In this document: positions 1-6,825 of the stretch, one piece after another
Numbering within the stretch: the first letter of the stretch is position 1
Layout: every line of letters begins with the position of its first letter
From: Globobulimina sp.
Taxonomy: Eukaryota; Foraminifera; Rotaliida
Reading direction: 5' to 3'
DNA length: 10,207 nt
Assembly: GCA_003354225.1 (NCBI GenBank)
Contig: PIVH01000021.1
Location: 1 to 10,207, forward strand
Position numbers and translations under genes: made by a program
Notes under the pieces: model-generated
Database searches by the model: none
The model's input: only the letters and a program-made list of their open reading frames with translations
Told to the model about the DNA's origin: nothing

Positions 1-35
1 TCACAAAAATATTAACGATTACGATGGTATAACTA

Positions 36-1106
36 TTACAATAAATATGCAATCGATGCTAACACCACTGCATAAAAATAGGCATATACTTTGCTGTCAG
101 TTGCAAAATCTACATTATCGTCATGAGCACCTTCAGCTTCTTTCTCTTGCTGGACAGTAATATTTCTTGTTGAATCAAACAATTTATTAAATACTGACAT
201 TGATTCTGACCCAGTTACATCATTCCATGTCGTTAAAGTTGAATAATAAAATACATCAACAACTATCACAGTATTATTTGCATACAATTTATCATAATTT
301 CTCAAATCAACATGACATTGACTGATATCCAATAAAATGGCTATCCAATTCTTAACCGCAATTTGAAAATATTCTTCCACATAATCTGCATCCACAATCC
401 CTTCGATCACCACATTCAATATCCCAATATTCGCATCGCCATCGTCGTACTCAAAAGCTCCACCATCACAAATCTTATCTTTATATATACTCACACTGCT
501 CATTGCCCTCATTGACACATCATACGCCTTTTTATTAGCTGCAGTATTTTCAATCGAACAGTCAATCCCAAAATATCCCGGCGAACAAACACAACTCCCA
601 TTCAAAATGGTGCCATGTCCATCGCATATATACGGATTTTCATCATAACAAATATTCTCAAACACAGGGCAGAATATCTTATCAAATCCGTAATCCCAAC
701 CTCTTTCATACACATAGCCAATCTTTTTAGTTACATTTTGAGACTCGTCGCTAAAACAGGTGACCACATCAAACAAAGTATGTTTATAATTTCTATAATG
801 AGTCATTCTTGTGCCCACATACTGGCCAACATAATTAATAAAACATTCCATTGGAAAACAAGCAGTTCCCACAGGGTTGACACTGCCCGAAAGCCGCGCA
901 CATTTCGAGTTGCCACTAGCGAGACCACCAAACGCTTCAAGCTCGAGATCATCGCCGCCCCACTCACTGCCAGTATTATACTCGCCATATAACCTACAAT
1001 CCGCTGTCAATGTTTCCTCATACAATGGGCAATAATCAGGATAGGCCAAGTCTCCACCAATGTTACCAGAGCTAAAGTACTGATATTGAGTTTGGAGATT
1101 AATGTT
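36..1106 (-). CDS. Leishmanolysin-like (M8) C-terminal region with EGF-like module and C-terminal hydrophobic tail; 5' end missing
   Basis: Residues are numbered from the codon at 1047-1049. The protein is Cys-rich, with a DYCPLY motif at 5-10, Cys pairs at about 50-98, a FCPVFENIC segment at 127-134 and an EGF-like module at 142-164 (CDGHG...CVCSPGYFGIDC). This order (YCP, Cys-rich domain, CP...IC, EGF) matches the C-terminal half of protist leishmanolysin-family zinc metallopeptidases. The catalytic HExxH half is absent. Four N-glycosylation sequons (N105, N150, N258, N296) fit a secreted protein. Residues 321-337 are hydrophobic and end at the stop, as in a GPI-anchor signal or tail anchor. 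The frame has no ATG: it is open upstream to 1106, where TAA occurs. The open part (QYQYF...GG before DYCP) also looks family-like, so the gene is 5'-truncated or has an upstream exon. Residues 170-320 are not recognised. Peptidase activity is unlikely from this piece alone. Confidence 0.7.
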   Translation of the reverse strand, partial: NINLQTQYQYFSSGNIGGDLAYPDYCPLYEETLTADCRLYGEYNTGSEWGGDDLELEAFGGLASGNSKCARLSGSVNPVGTACFPMECFINYVGQYVGTRMTHYRNYKHTLFDVVTCFSDESQNVTKKIGYVYERGWDYGFDKIFCPVFENICYDENPYICDGHGTILNGSCVCSPGYFGIDCSIENTAANKKAYDVSMRAMSSVSIYKDKICDGGAFEYDDGDANIGILNVVIEGIVDADYVEEYFQIAVKNWIAILLDISQCHVDLRNYDKLYANNTVIVVDVFYYSTLTTWNDVTGSESMSVFNKLFDSTRNITVQQEKEAEGAHDDNVDFATDSKVYAYFYAVVLASIAYLL

Positions 1107-1246
1107 TTAATTTATTCCTTATATATAAAGATATAAAAAAGGATTTAAAAATAAATTGATTGATTGATAATTATGACTATAATATGAATAACTAATATGG
1201 GGATATGATGAAGTAATATGTACTGTGAATAAATCATTCTGTAAAA

Positions 1247-1377
1247 CGGGGGGGAAACATTAATATTTAATTACTTGTATTATAACTAACAAACAAATAC
1301 CAAACACATAATAAACAAATACATAAAAACATACTTGTAACAAATAAATAAATACTAAAATAATAACTCCCCTCCCG
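1247..1377. repeat. GC-rich imperfect inverted repeat (possible stem with a loop of about 98 nt)
   Basis: The left arm 1247-1262 (cgggggggaaacatta) can pair with the right arm 1361-1377 (taataactcccctcccg). Pairing gives four GC pairs, a one-base bulge, four more GC pairs plus one AT, a three-base internal mismatch, then four AT pairs. Eight consecutive GC pairs stand out strongly in this AT-rich setting. The stem begins 14 nt past the recombinase stop, where an RNA 3'-end structure or an element-end repeat would be expected. Its function is inferred only from position. Confidence 0.5.
1267..1332 (-). CDS. Tiny ORF resembling a signal peptide (candidate exon)
   Basis: This 21-codon minus-strand ORF begins with ATG and starts MFLCICLLCVWYLF, a highly hydrophobic stretch like a secretory signal peptide. 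It ends in TAA. It sits upstream of the leishmanolysin-like fragment, which looks secreted but has no start codon or signal of its own. GT dinucleotides inside the ORF (for example GTTAGT after codon 14, phase 0) could in principle be spliced to CAG at 1082-1080, which has matching phase. A chance ORF in T-rich sequence is at least as likely. Confidence 0.2.
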   Translation of the reverse strand: MFLCICLLCVWYLFVSYNTSN

Positions 1378-1391
1378 AATATTATTAATGA

Positions 1392-2645
1392 CTACAGTTT
1401 TAATGATTTAATAGATTTACTAAAATGTTCTAAATAATAATCAGCTTCTTCTTGATCAAAATCAAATTGTTTACTTAATTGAAATTTCGTATCTTGTTCT
1501 GCGTTAAAATAAATATAACTTAATCTCATCATATCCCCTTCCGGATAATTTACATATATATAATAACTATCTCTTAATTTCCAACGGCCAACCCATGCAA
1601 TCAAACCACGTTCAACACCTAATCTACTTAGCTGTGATGCAAATCCTTTGCGAAGAGAATGTGGTTTCTTCAATCGATTGGATTGAAAGAAGCCAATAAA
1701 TAATATTAAATCACCAAAAATTGTTCTAAAATCATCCGTGTTCATAGGTTTGCCCATATGCTGAAATAAATGTGATTTGGAATTCCATGTGAAATGTTGA
1801 GGAAATTTCTTTGATAGAAATTTCAAAGTATGATAAAGATTAAATAGCATCAAAGCTGGATCAATTTTATGCTCTGATCTGCCAATCATAACATACGCAG
1901 TCTGACCTGTATTACGCATTTTGCTGTTTTGTAAAACTAAGCGTAATCCATGAAATGTATCCTGATTAATTGAGGTGTTATCCTCTATAATAATAAATTT
2001 ATCTGTGTTTGATGGATCAATCACTTTATGATATAAAGTAATATCACATTTTCTAATACCATACGTGTGATTTTTGTCTTTGAAAGGATGAAATACTTCA
2101 CCTATTCGCATACCTGAGATAACCATAACATTCACCGCCACCAAGCTCATACGTATATGCATACAAAATGGATAAAACAAAATTTCTTCATCAATAATCA
2201 AATAATTTTGTGCTGCTTTCTTAAAATTCGAGCATTGACGTTTTGCTTTGGCGTATAATAATTTTTCTGTTACAAATTTATTAAATCTAAATAAATGATC
2301 GCGTAAAAAAGGAATTGCACTGTCATTTGGATCCGAGGCGTTTCTCTTTTTACCATAATCGACTAAGTTTGTTAATGACGGATTAATTGACCACGATGTT
2401 GGTGTCATAGCCAATTTATTAAAGTGATCCACTGCGCACAATTTATATCTCATTGTGTTCCATTTATTAACTTTCTTTCTCACCCAAAGACAGTCAATCA
2501 TCCATGCCATCAAATAAATATCTTTTGTGGGAAAAGTAAGAAATTCTTGTTTGGGAATTTTAAGGCGAGTCATTGTATTACAAAATTCGCAGAAATTACT
2601 ATAATATGTGTCTTCTGTGGATACTTTAATTCCTCTCGAAGACAT
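1392..2645 (-). CDS. Tyrosine recombinase (YR) of DIRS/Ngaro-like retroelement
   Basis: The enzyme is predicted to integrate the element's circular DNA by site-specific strand exchange through a 3'-phosphotyrosine. Numbering counts from the codon at 2669, 425 residues in all. An N-terminal core-binding region (about 15-110, beginning STEDTYYSNFCEFC) precedes the catalytic domain. Arginine I is R188 in SGMRIGE, the H-x-x-R box is H337/R340 in PHSLRKG, and GRW at 361-363 occupies the usual His/Trp position. The nucleophile is one of Y369, Y370 or Y372 in SYYIYVNY, so the known catalytic residues all have candidates. The first ATG is at 2645 (MSSRGIK), which keeps the whole core-binding region and is the start given here. 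The frame stays open upstream to 2774 without an ATG. RT-RH lies immediately upstream, as in DIRS-type order. The stop is TAG. Confidence 0.93.
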   Translation of the reverse strand: MSSRGIKVSTEDTYYSNFCEFCNTMTRLKIPKQEFLTFPTKDIYLMAWMIDCLWVRKKVNKWNTMRYKLCAVDHFNKLAMTPTSWSINPSLTNLVDYGKKRNASDPNDSAIPFLRDHLFRFNKFVTEKLLYAKAKRQCSNFKKAAQNYLIIDEEILFYPFCMHIRMSLVAVNVMVISGMRIGEVFHPFKDKNHTYGIRKCDITLYHKVIDPSNTDKFIIIEDNTSINQDTFHGLRLVLQNSKMRNTGQTAYVMIGRSEHKIDPALMLFNLYHTLKFLSKKFPQHFTWNSKSHLFQHMGKPMNTDDFRTIFGDLILFIGFFQSNRLKKPHSLRKGFASQLSRLGVERGLIAWVGRWKLRDSYYIYVNYPEGDMMRLSYIYFNAEQDTKFQLSKQFDFDQEEADYYLEHFSKSIKSLKL

Positions 2646-2669
2646 TTCGTGTAATCCAATGGCATGCAA

Positions 2670-2879
2670 TGGAAGATATTGCCATATGTTATGATTGAAA
2701 TTCGAATCTCGTGATCTGCCTAAAATTTGTTGTATAAATGAAGGGAAATATAATTTAAATTTGCTGAAAGTGTGTCAAAATTACTGTACATTTATCAAAA
2801 TTTGTATTTGCAAAGTTGTGAATTATAGATACAAATGATGTGTATATTAATTGTAATATACTAATTCTGCAATTATTGA
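2670..2879. other. RT-YR intergenic gap with hairpin and shared motifs
   Basis: This 210-nt gap holds a perfect AT hairpin (2842-2861), one copy of the 18-mer atgatgtgtatattaatt (2835-2852) and, on the minus strand, CACACTTTCAG (2774-2764). The last resembles a 3' splice acceptor and recurs upstream of RT. The YR reading frame is open from 2774 down to 2646 with plausible coding character (it includes KLYFPSFIQQIL) but has no ATG. Part of the gap may therefore be coding, perhaps through splicing. This is inference. Confidence 0.4.
2842..2861. repeat. Perfect 8-bp inverted repeat with a 4-nt loop between RT and YR
   Basis: The arms gtatatta (2842-2849) and taatatac (2854-2861) flank attg. The hairpin begins 18 nt past the RT stop on the coding strand. 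The same octamer occurs elsewhere in intergenic DNA: gtatatta at 6668-6675, and taatatac at 8222-8229 and 8235-8242. It could act at the RNA level between two cistrons or be a protein-binding site. At this AT content an isolated hairpin could be chance. Confidence 0.4.
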
Positions 2880-4727
2880 TTATAATAATGTGATATCAGG
2901 ATAAATAAATGGAGTCGGAGAATTATCAAAATTTGTGAATTTACGTGATTTGCAATGAGCTAAGAATTTGGCGACATCAAAACGAGATAAATCATCAGCA
3001 TACAGATTTTCTTTTGTTTTTATATAATTTATCTTGACTCTTAATTTATATTCAAAACAAAACCATACTGTCCATCTAATGCAATCCATCAAAAATACAT
3101 CGTCTGTATTTTTTGAACTAAATACTGCCTCACAATGCTGATTATCGCATCGTAAATTAATATCAATATTGGAATCAAAATAATGTTTGTAAGTCCATAA
3201 TGCAGCCACAATGGCAAGTGCTTCAAAATGAGCTATATGCTGCTCTTGTGTATAAACCATAGATTTGTCTTTGTCTAAATATTTAGTATAAATATCCATA
3301 TATTGATTTGGAACAATGTCAAACGACCAATGACCTGCAAAATACGCCCCAATGCCAGGTTGCCACGTTGGTCTTTCTCCGTTTGTGGCGCCGTCTGTGT
3401 ATAAATTTAATTTCGGTCTGTTGCCGTGATTGACAACATCATAAATATTTACTCGGTCACATAAATACATATATTTAATCCATAAATTCGCATCTTTCAC
3501 TTCACTGTCAATGAAGTACATCAACGTAGTGTCATCACCATGAATCCGTTTATGTGCTGTCAATTTCTTTCTCATTCTACGTAAAAATGCTGTACCGGGC
3601 CACATTAATGCTGCCATCCACGTTAAAGTGCCCATTAATGACTCATATTTATCACTCATTAACATACGGCAACATACAATAATTATAAGTATTAACAATG
3701 CTTTCTTCTTCTTCTTCGGACCTGGACCCACTGTCATATCCGAAGTGTCGTATATCAATCCACAAACCTCCATAATCCAAGATACTATTTTCCTTTTTTC
3801 TGCTTTTTCAATATATCCACATAACTTCAAAAATTCAAAGAATTTGTGCATCAAAAACGTTTCTCTTTTTCTATCTGAAAATGGATAGGATTTTATAAAT
3901 CCAATGTGATCATCAATATATACTAAGTTATCAATCCTTTCATTGTTTAATAAGTAGGGCTCAATCCATTGTTTGAAAGCCAATAATAATACGTTACCAA
4001 AATCTTGTGAATGCTTTGATGCTCCTTTACTTCCATAAATATCACAGGTATCAACTAATTCAAGTCCCATAAATTTATAACCCATATATTTCCATTCACT
4101 TTGATTCATTCCTAATTGTCTAAATGCATCGGCGCCGTCTGTCTTAAACATGAGACAGAAACGTCCCATAATAATAATTTTATTGCAGAAATCTTTGCAT
4201 AGAGGAACTTGCATTCTATAATCAATCGGCGCTGTCAATGCGTTAATGCTATAGGTCCACAATGAGGAAAATGTTGCATGTCTGCAAATTCTCGCTTTGC
4301 TGTGTCTTTGTGTCTTAATTGTAACGGGTTTACCCGTTTTCTTGTCAACGGCGACTAATTGGATGAAATTCAATATTCTCTGATTGTTATGTAATAATTT
4401 GTGCTTTGGACCAATTTTACCTAATTCTATCTGTTCAGACAGGTTCCTACCGACCTCAATCAATTCTAAAATATTAAAATCTTGCATTCTTTTCACTTTT
4501 TGATTCATTTGAATATTATCATTATTTGTAATGCCTAATTTCCAGCCATGTTTTAAGCAAATAAGTGTCTGATTAATTAAAATGTGCAATTTTCTATCAT
4601 TTCCAACAGGAATTTGTTGAATTGCATGAATTACAAATTGATTAAATGGCTGACGATGCAATTTTGATTTGACATATTTAAAATTCTTAATTGCTTTATC
4701 GAATCTACATTTTACAATGTCCCACAA
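2880..4727 (-). CDS. Reverse transcriptase-RNase H of DIRS/Ngaro-like retroelement
   Basis: The enzyme should copy element RNA into DNA and degrade the RNA template strand. Numbering is from the TTG codon at 4727 (615 residues). The RT domain spans roughly 110-390. Motif A is FKTDGADAFRQLGM with D197, motif C is YIDD at 270-273, and a thumb-like segment GTLTWMAALMWPGTAFLRRM follows at 366-385. Motif B is divergent (GSKGASKHSQDFGN, 232-244). RNase H follows with D445 (LYTDGA), E502 (HFEAL), D528 (RCDNQH) and D578/D579 (ADDLSR), a complete DEDD-like set. The protein ends about 35 residues later, so there is no methyltransferase domain. No ATG exists at the 5' end: the frame is open to 4802, and the first in-frame ATG is residue 74, leaving a coding-looking N-terminus. 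A spliced first exon at 4878-4908 is a candidate. The Gag-like gene is upstream and the recombinase downstream. Confidence 0.95.
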   Translation of the reverse strand: MWDIVKCRFDKAIKNFKYVKSKLHRQPFNQFVIHAIQQIPVGNDRKLHILINQTLICLKHGWKLGITNNDNIQMNQKVKRMQDFNILELIEVGRNLSEQIELGKIGPKHKLLHNNQRILNFIQLVAVDKKTGKPVTIKTQRHSKARICRHATFSSLWTYSINALTAPIDYRMQVPLCKDFCNKIIIMGRFCLMFKTDGADAFRQLGMNQSEWKYMGYKFMGLELVDTCDIYGSKGASKHSQDFGNVLLLAFKQWIEPYLLNNERIDNLVYIDDHIGFIKSYPFSDRKRETFLMHKFFEFLKLCGYIEKAEKRKIVSWIMEVCGLIYDTSDMTVGPGPKKKKKALLILIIIVCCRMLMSDKYESLMGTLTWMAALMWPGTAFLRRMRKKLTAHKRIHGDDTTLMYFIDSEVKDANLWIKYMYLCDRVNIYDVVNHGNRPKLNLYTDGATNGERPTWQPGIGAYFAGHWSFDIVPNQYMDIYTKYLDKDKSMVYTQEQHIAHFEALAIVAALWTYKHYFDSNIDINLRCDNQHCEAVFSSKNTDDVFLMDCIRWTVWFCFEYKLRVKINYIKTKENLYADDLSRFDVAKFLAHCKSRKFTNFDNSPTPFIYPDITLL

Positions 4728-4762
4728 AATTTTATTCCATAAATATGGATTTAAATATAATT

Positions 4763-4908
4763 CTATATAATATTTACAATTTACAATAATTAATATTGAT
4801 ATTTAACTACTTAACAACATCCGGTAATGATGTGTTAGTATATTGTGAATTTGACTGTGATCATTTGTACATATTACGCGTCGGACGTAAAAAATGATCT
4901 ATATTCAT
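4763..4908 (-). other. Candidate first exon and 115-nt intron of the RT gene
   Basis: On the minus strand an ATG at 4908-4906 opens a short frame of 31 nt (codons for MNIDHFLRPT plus one base, 4908-4878). GTAATA follows at 4877. The next AG that lies after the RT-frame stop (4805-4803) is ATATAG at 4763. Removing 4877-4763 joins the first exon to the RT frame in phase, and the segment contains the classic branch-site string TACTAAC (4840-4834). The branch point would be about 72 nt from the acceptor, which is rather far. This is a prediction from signals and phase only. Confidence 0.3.
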
Positions 4909-4924
4909 TCTAATATATGAATAT
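4901..4924. repeat. Inverted repeat, 8-bp arms, overlapping the candidate RT start
   Basis: The arms atattcat (4901-4908) and atgaatat (4917-4924) are separated by 8 nt. The left arm contains the only plausible upstream ATG for RT (4908-4906, minus strand). In RNA it could form a weak hairpin around that start. The AT content makes chance occurrence possible. Confidence 0.3.
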
Positions 4925-5130
4925 CAAAAGCTTGTGTCCTGAAAGTGTGACTTTATACTTGTTTACTAAATAAACTAACTAAGAGTTTTTACGCTTACTA
5001 AGTGTTAAAAATAAAGGAGAAACTACGAAATATTACAATACCTTGTAAATATTGCGTATAATGATAACAACCCATCCCTGAGTTTATTAATATCAATTTT
5101 AATGTGAAAATTAAGGATAAAAAATAAATA

Positions 5131-5189
5131 GTCCACAAATCAAATATCAATAAACCAAATTCAATTAAAATTGTCTACAAATCAAAATA
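5131..5189. repeat. Imperfect direct repeat, two copies of about 17 bp
   Basis: The segments gtccacaaatcaaatat (5131-5147) and gtctacaaatcaaaata (5173-5189) differ at only a few positions and are 42 nt apart, between the Gag-like gene and RT. No function can be assigned. Confidence 0.35.
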
Positions 5190-5296
5190 ATATATAAAAT
5201 ATATAATAAATATAAGTGATAATAAATGTATAAATTAATAGAATATAAAATAAATAATTTAGTGAATATACTACGAAAAGATAAGCATTTCGTTTA

Positions 5297-6616
5297 CTAT
5301 CCATATCCATATACATTGCCACCGCCTCTGTTGTCGCATTTATCCGAGGTATGGCGATCTACAATGAAACAAAATCTACACATATGATGCCAATCACATT
5401 TCTCATGGCACGAACTGTAATAACATCTACCTTTCTCGCGATAGCCACAAATATATTGCACCAATTCCGGTCCACCATAATATACACCATTCTTCGTATG
5501 ATAACAATTCATTTTCTGTACATTTACTTTCTTGTCCATCGGTGGATGATTATTGTTCTGGTTATAGCGATTTTGTTGATATCCACCATGACTCACTTTT
5601 TGTCGTTTGAATGGTGGTTGGTTTGCATTTCCATGATTTTGTTGTTGATTATTTGTCGGTTGATACATATGTTCATAACGAGACGGATCATAATCGCCTT
5701 GTTGTTGTTGTTGATAGTTACCATTCATTTGTTGTTGTTGATAGTTACCACGTCCATTACCACGCGAATTACCACGGCCATTGCCTCGATAGTTACCTCT
5801 GCCGTATTTGTTGTACCTTCCTCTGAAGTTACCACGTTGTGGCTCGCCGTTGTAATTACTATTGTAATCATTATATTGTCGTCCACCATAATTACCTCTA
5901 CCACCACGATGGCGATATCTTCGTTTATATCGACCGCGACCTCTGTAACCTCTCACGTTCTGCCTTCGTGGTATGTAATTTGTTGTGTTTTGAGTTGGTT
6001 GATTATTATTGTTCGTTGTTGGCGTATTCGATAAACCAGCATCATACGAACGCGATTCTTTGGAATTGTAATGTTCATTGGACAAAATTGCTAATTTCCA
6101 TTCATTTAAAATATTGCGATCGCTTAAATTCTCTCCTGCGCTCACTCCGCGTTCTAAAACTTTCTTTCTTCTTTTCATCAGAAAATGATTGAAGGCTTTT
6201 AAACCTTCGTTACCTCTCAATTTATCTGTTAATTCATGTTGGATAAATTTGGCAAATTTCTGCCATTGCAAACCTTGCGCCGTCAAATATGCGCTTTGTA
6301 TCAATGTTTCTGTTTTTTCGGATTTATTTCTATGGATATCTGCCAATTCCGTGATTGAAGATGCTATCATTACTACACATTGATAAGTTGCATTGTGTTC
6401 AGATTGCAATGCTTTTATTGCTCCGTCAATCGTTGTATGCTTTCGCGACCAATCAATTTCACCAATTAATGCAAAATAACGTAATAAATCCGTGAGCGGT
6501 GCACCTCCGGTCGTGCATAATCGATAAAAACTAATCTTAGCCGCTGACCGTTTTTTGCGTGATAAGTTTCCATTAATAGCCGTATTTAAATCGTCCTGAT
6601 CCTTTTTATACTCCAT
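5297..6616 (-). CDS. Gag-like RGG/zinc-finger RNA-binding protein of the retroelement
   Basis: This 439-residue protein starts at a true ATG and most likely packages element RNA. Residues 1-190 are a helical, lysine-rich globular region of no recognised family. Residues 215-300 are an RGG/RGN/GRY-rich, very basic disordered region, typical of RNA binding, followed by Gln and Asn runs to about 355. The C-terminus (390-427) holds a dense Cys/His cluster. C390-x7-C398-x4-C403-x3-C407 with H410/H411 resembles a CCCH finger, and C413-x2-C416-x5-H422-x4-C427 resembles a zinc knuckle. C-terminal fingers of this general layout are known in Gag proteins of DIRS-type elements, and the position directly upstream of RT-RH and YR is the expected Gag position. 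FKRQK at 336-340 may be a nuclear localisation signal. The stop is TAG. A host RGG protein remains possible but less likely. Confidence 0.75.
   Translation of the reverse strand: MEYKKDQDDLNTAINGNLSRKKRSAAKISFYRLCTTGGAPLTDLLRYFALIGEIDWSRKHTTIDGAIKALQSEHNATYQCVVMIASSITELADIHRNKSEKTETLIQSAYLTAQGLQWQKFAKFIQHELTDKLRGNEGLKAFNHFLMKRRKKVLERGVSAGENLSDRNILNEWKLAILSNEHYNSKESRSYDAGLSNTPTTNNNNQPTQNTTNYIPRRQNVRGYRGRGRYKRRYRHRGGRGNYGGRQYNDYNSNYNGEPQRGNFRGRYNKYGRGNYRGNGRGNSRGNGRGNYQQQQMNGNYQQQQQGDYDPSRYEHMYQPTNNQQQNHGNANQPPFKRQKVSHGGYQQNRYNQNNNHPPMDKKVNVQKMNCYHTKNGVYYGGPELVQYICGYREKGRCYYSSCHEKCDWHHMCRFCFIVDRHTSDKCDNRGGGNVYGYG
5703..5750. repeat. Exact 21-bp direct repeat inside the Gag-like gene
   Basis: Two identical 21-bp units at 5703-5723 and 5730-5750 encode GNYQQQQ-type segments within the RGN/Gln-rich region. 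They look like a recent internal duplication or slippage of the low-complexity segment. The repeat affects only linker length, not the zinc cluster. Confidence 0.7.
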
Positions 6617-6660
6617 ATAATTATAATAATCTAAGTTTAAATGGGGATATCAGGGATGGT

Positions 6661-6697
6661 ATGATGTGTATATTAATTAATGAGTTATATATAAAAA
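6661..6697 (-). promoter_or_regulatory. Putative upstream region of the Gag-like gene: shared 18-mer and TATA-like string
   Basis: The 18-mer atgatgtgtatattaatt (6661-6678, plus-strand reading) is identical to 2835-2852 upstream of the recombinase. A related copy with a small insertion sits at 4827-4844 upstream of RT. A TATA-like TTTTTATATATAA on the minus strand (6697-6685) lies about 70 nt upstream of the ATG at 6616. Repetition before several genes of one unit suggests a shared control or RNA-processing element. No experimental or positional proof is available. Confidence 0.35.
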
Positions 6698-6825
6698 CAG
6701 ATTATAGGACATAGTTAACGCGTATTTGCGTGAATTCAGTCAGATTACACAACAGATCTGACACTAAAACAAATTTTATAAAGGGGACAAATGCACACTA
6801 CAAAATATGGACACACTCAGAGCAA

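Larger units (their letters stand above)
1107..1391. other. Non-coding gap between recombinase and leishmanolysin-like fragment
   Basis: The stretch is AT-rich apart from two GC islets: a run of seven G at 1248-1254 and ctcccctcccg at 1367-1377, which can pair. On the minus strand, C7-GTTTTACAG (ending at 1239) looks like a polypyrimidine tract plus 3' splice acceptor. Two short hydrophobic minus-strand ORFs occur (1332-1267, and one starting at 1237). The sequence ttatatataa at 1119-1128 could be TATA-like, but such strings are common at this base composition. A left boundary of the retroelement may lie here. Nothing else could be supported. Confidence 0.5.
4728..5296. other. Long gap between Gag-like gene and RT
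   Basis: The 569-nt stretch is mostly A/T. It holds a candidate RT first exon (4908-4878), an intron-like segment (4877-4763), the minus-strand sequence TACTAAC (4840-4834), an inverted repeat (4901-4908 with 4917-4924), CACACTTTCAG on the minus strand (4949-4939) and a diverged direct repeat (5131-5147 and 5173-5189, gtcYacaaatcaaa). An AATAAA on the minus strand (5088-5083) could serve the Gag-like transcript. No ORF of meaningful length was seen on either strand. Confidence 0.4.

Noticed and set aside
615-992. Plus-strand frame of 125 residues
   Set aside because: It lies entirely opposite the Cys-rich/EGF region, whose conserved Cys pattern shows that the minus strand is coding.
1392-2645. 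Bacterial or phage integrase in a prokaryotic island
   Set aside because: The neighbouring RT-RNase H, RGG protein and leishmanolysin/EGF-like gene, and the lack of ribosome binding sites or operon-tight spacing, indicate a eukaryotic retroelement.
2880-4727. Group II intron or LTR-retrovirus reverse transcriptase
   Set aside because: The RNase H with ADDLSR, the adjacent tyrosine recombinase and the absence of a DDE integrase, protease or maturase domain point to a DIRS/Ngaro-type element.
5351-6034. Plus-strand frame of 227 residues, very hydrophobic, like a membrane protein
   Set aside because: It is the antisense of the RGN/Gln-rich part of the Gag-like gene. The repetitive Ile/Val/Thr/Leu composition is explained by the complement of Gly/Asn/Arg/Tyr codons, and the opposite frame has clear domains.
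5071-6660. Inverted 10-mer (ccatccctga at 5072-5081 and tcagggatgg at 6650-6659) as element repeats
   Set aside because: It is too short and does not extend on either side. It was kept out of the feature list as a probable coincidence.
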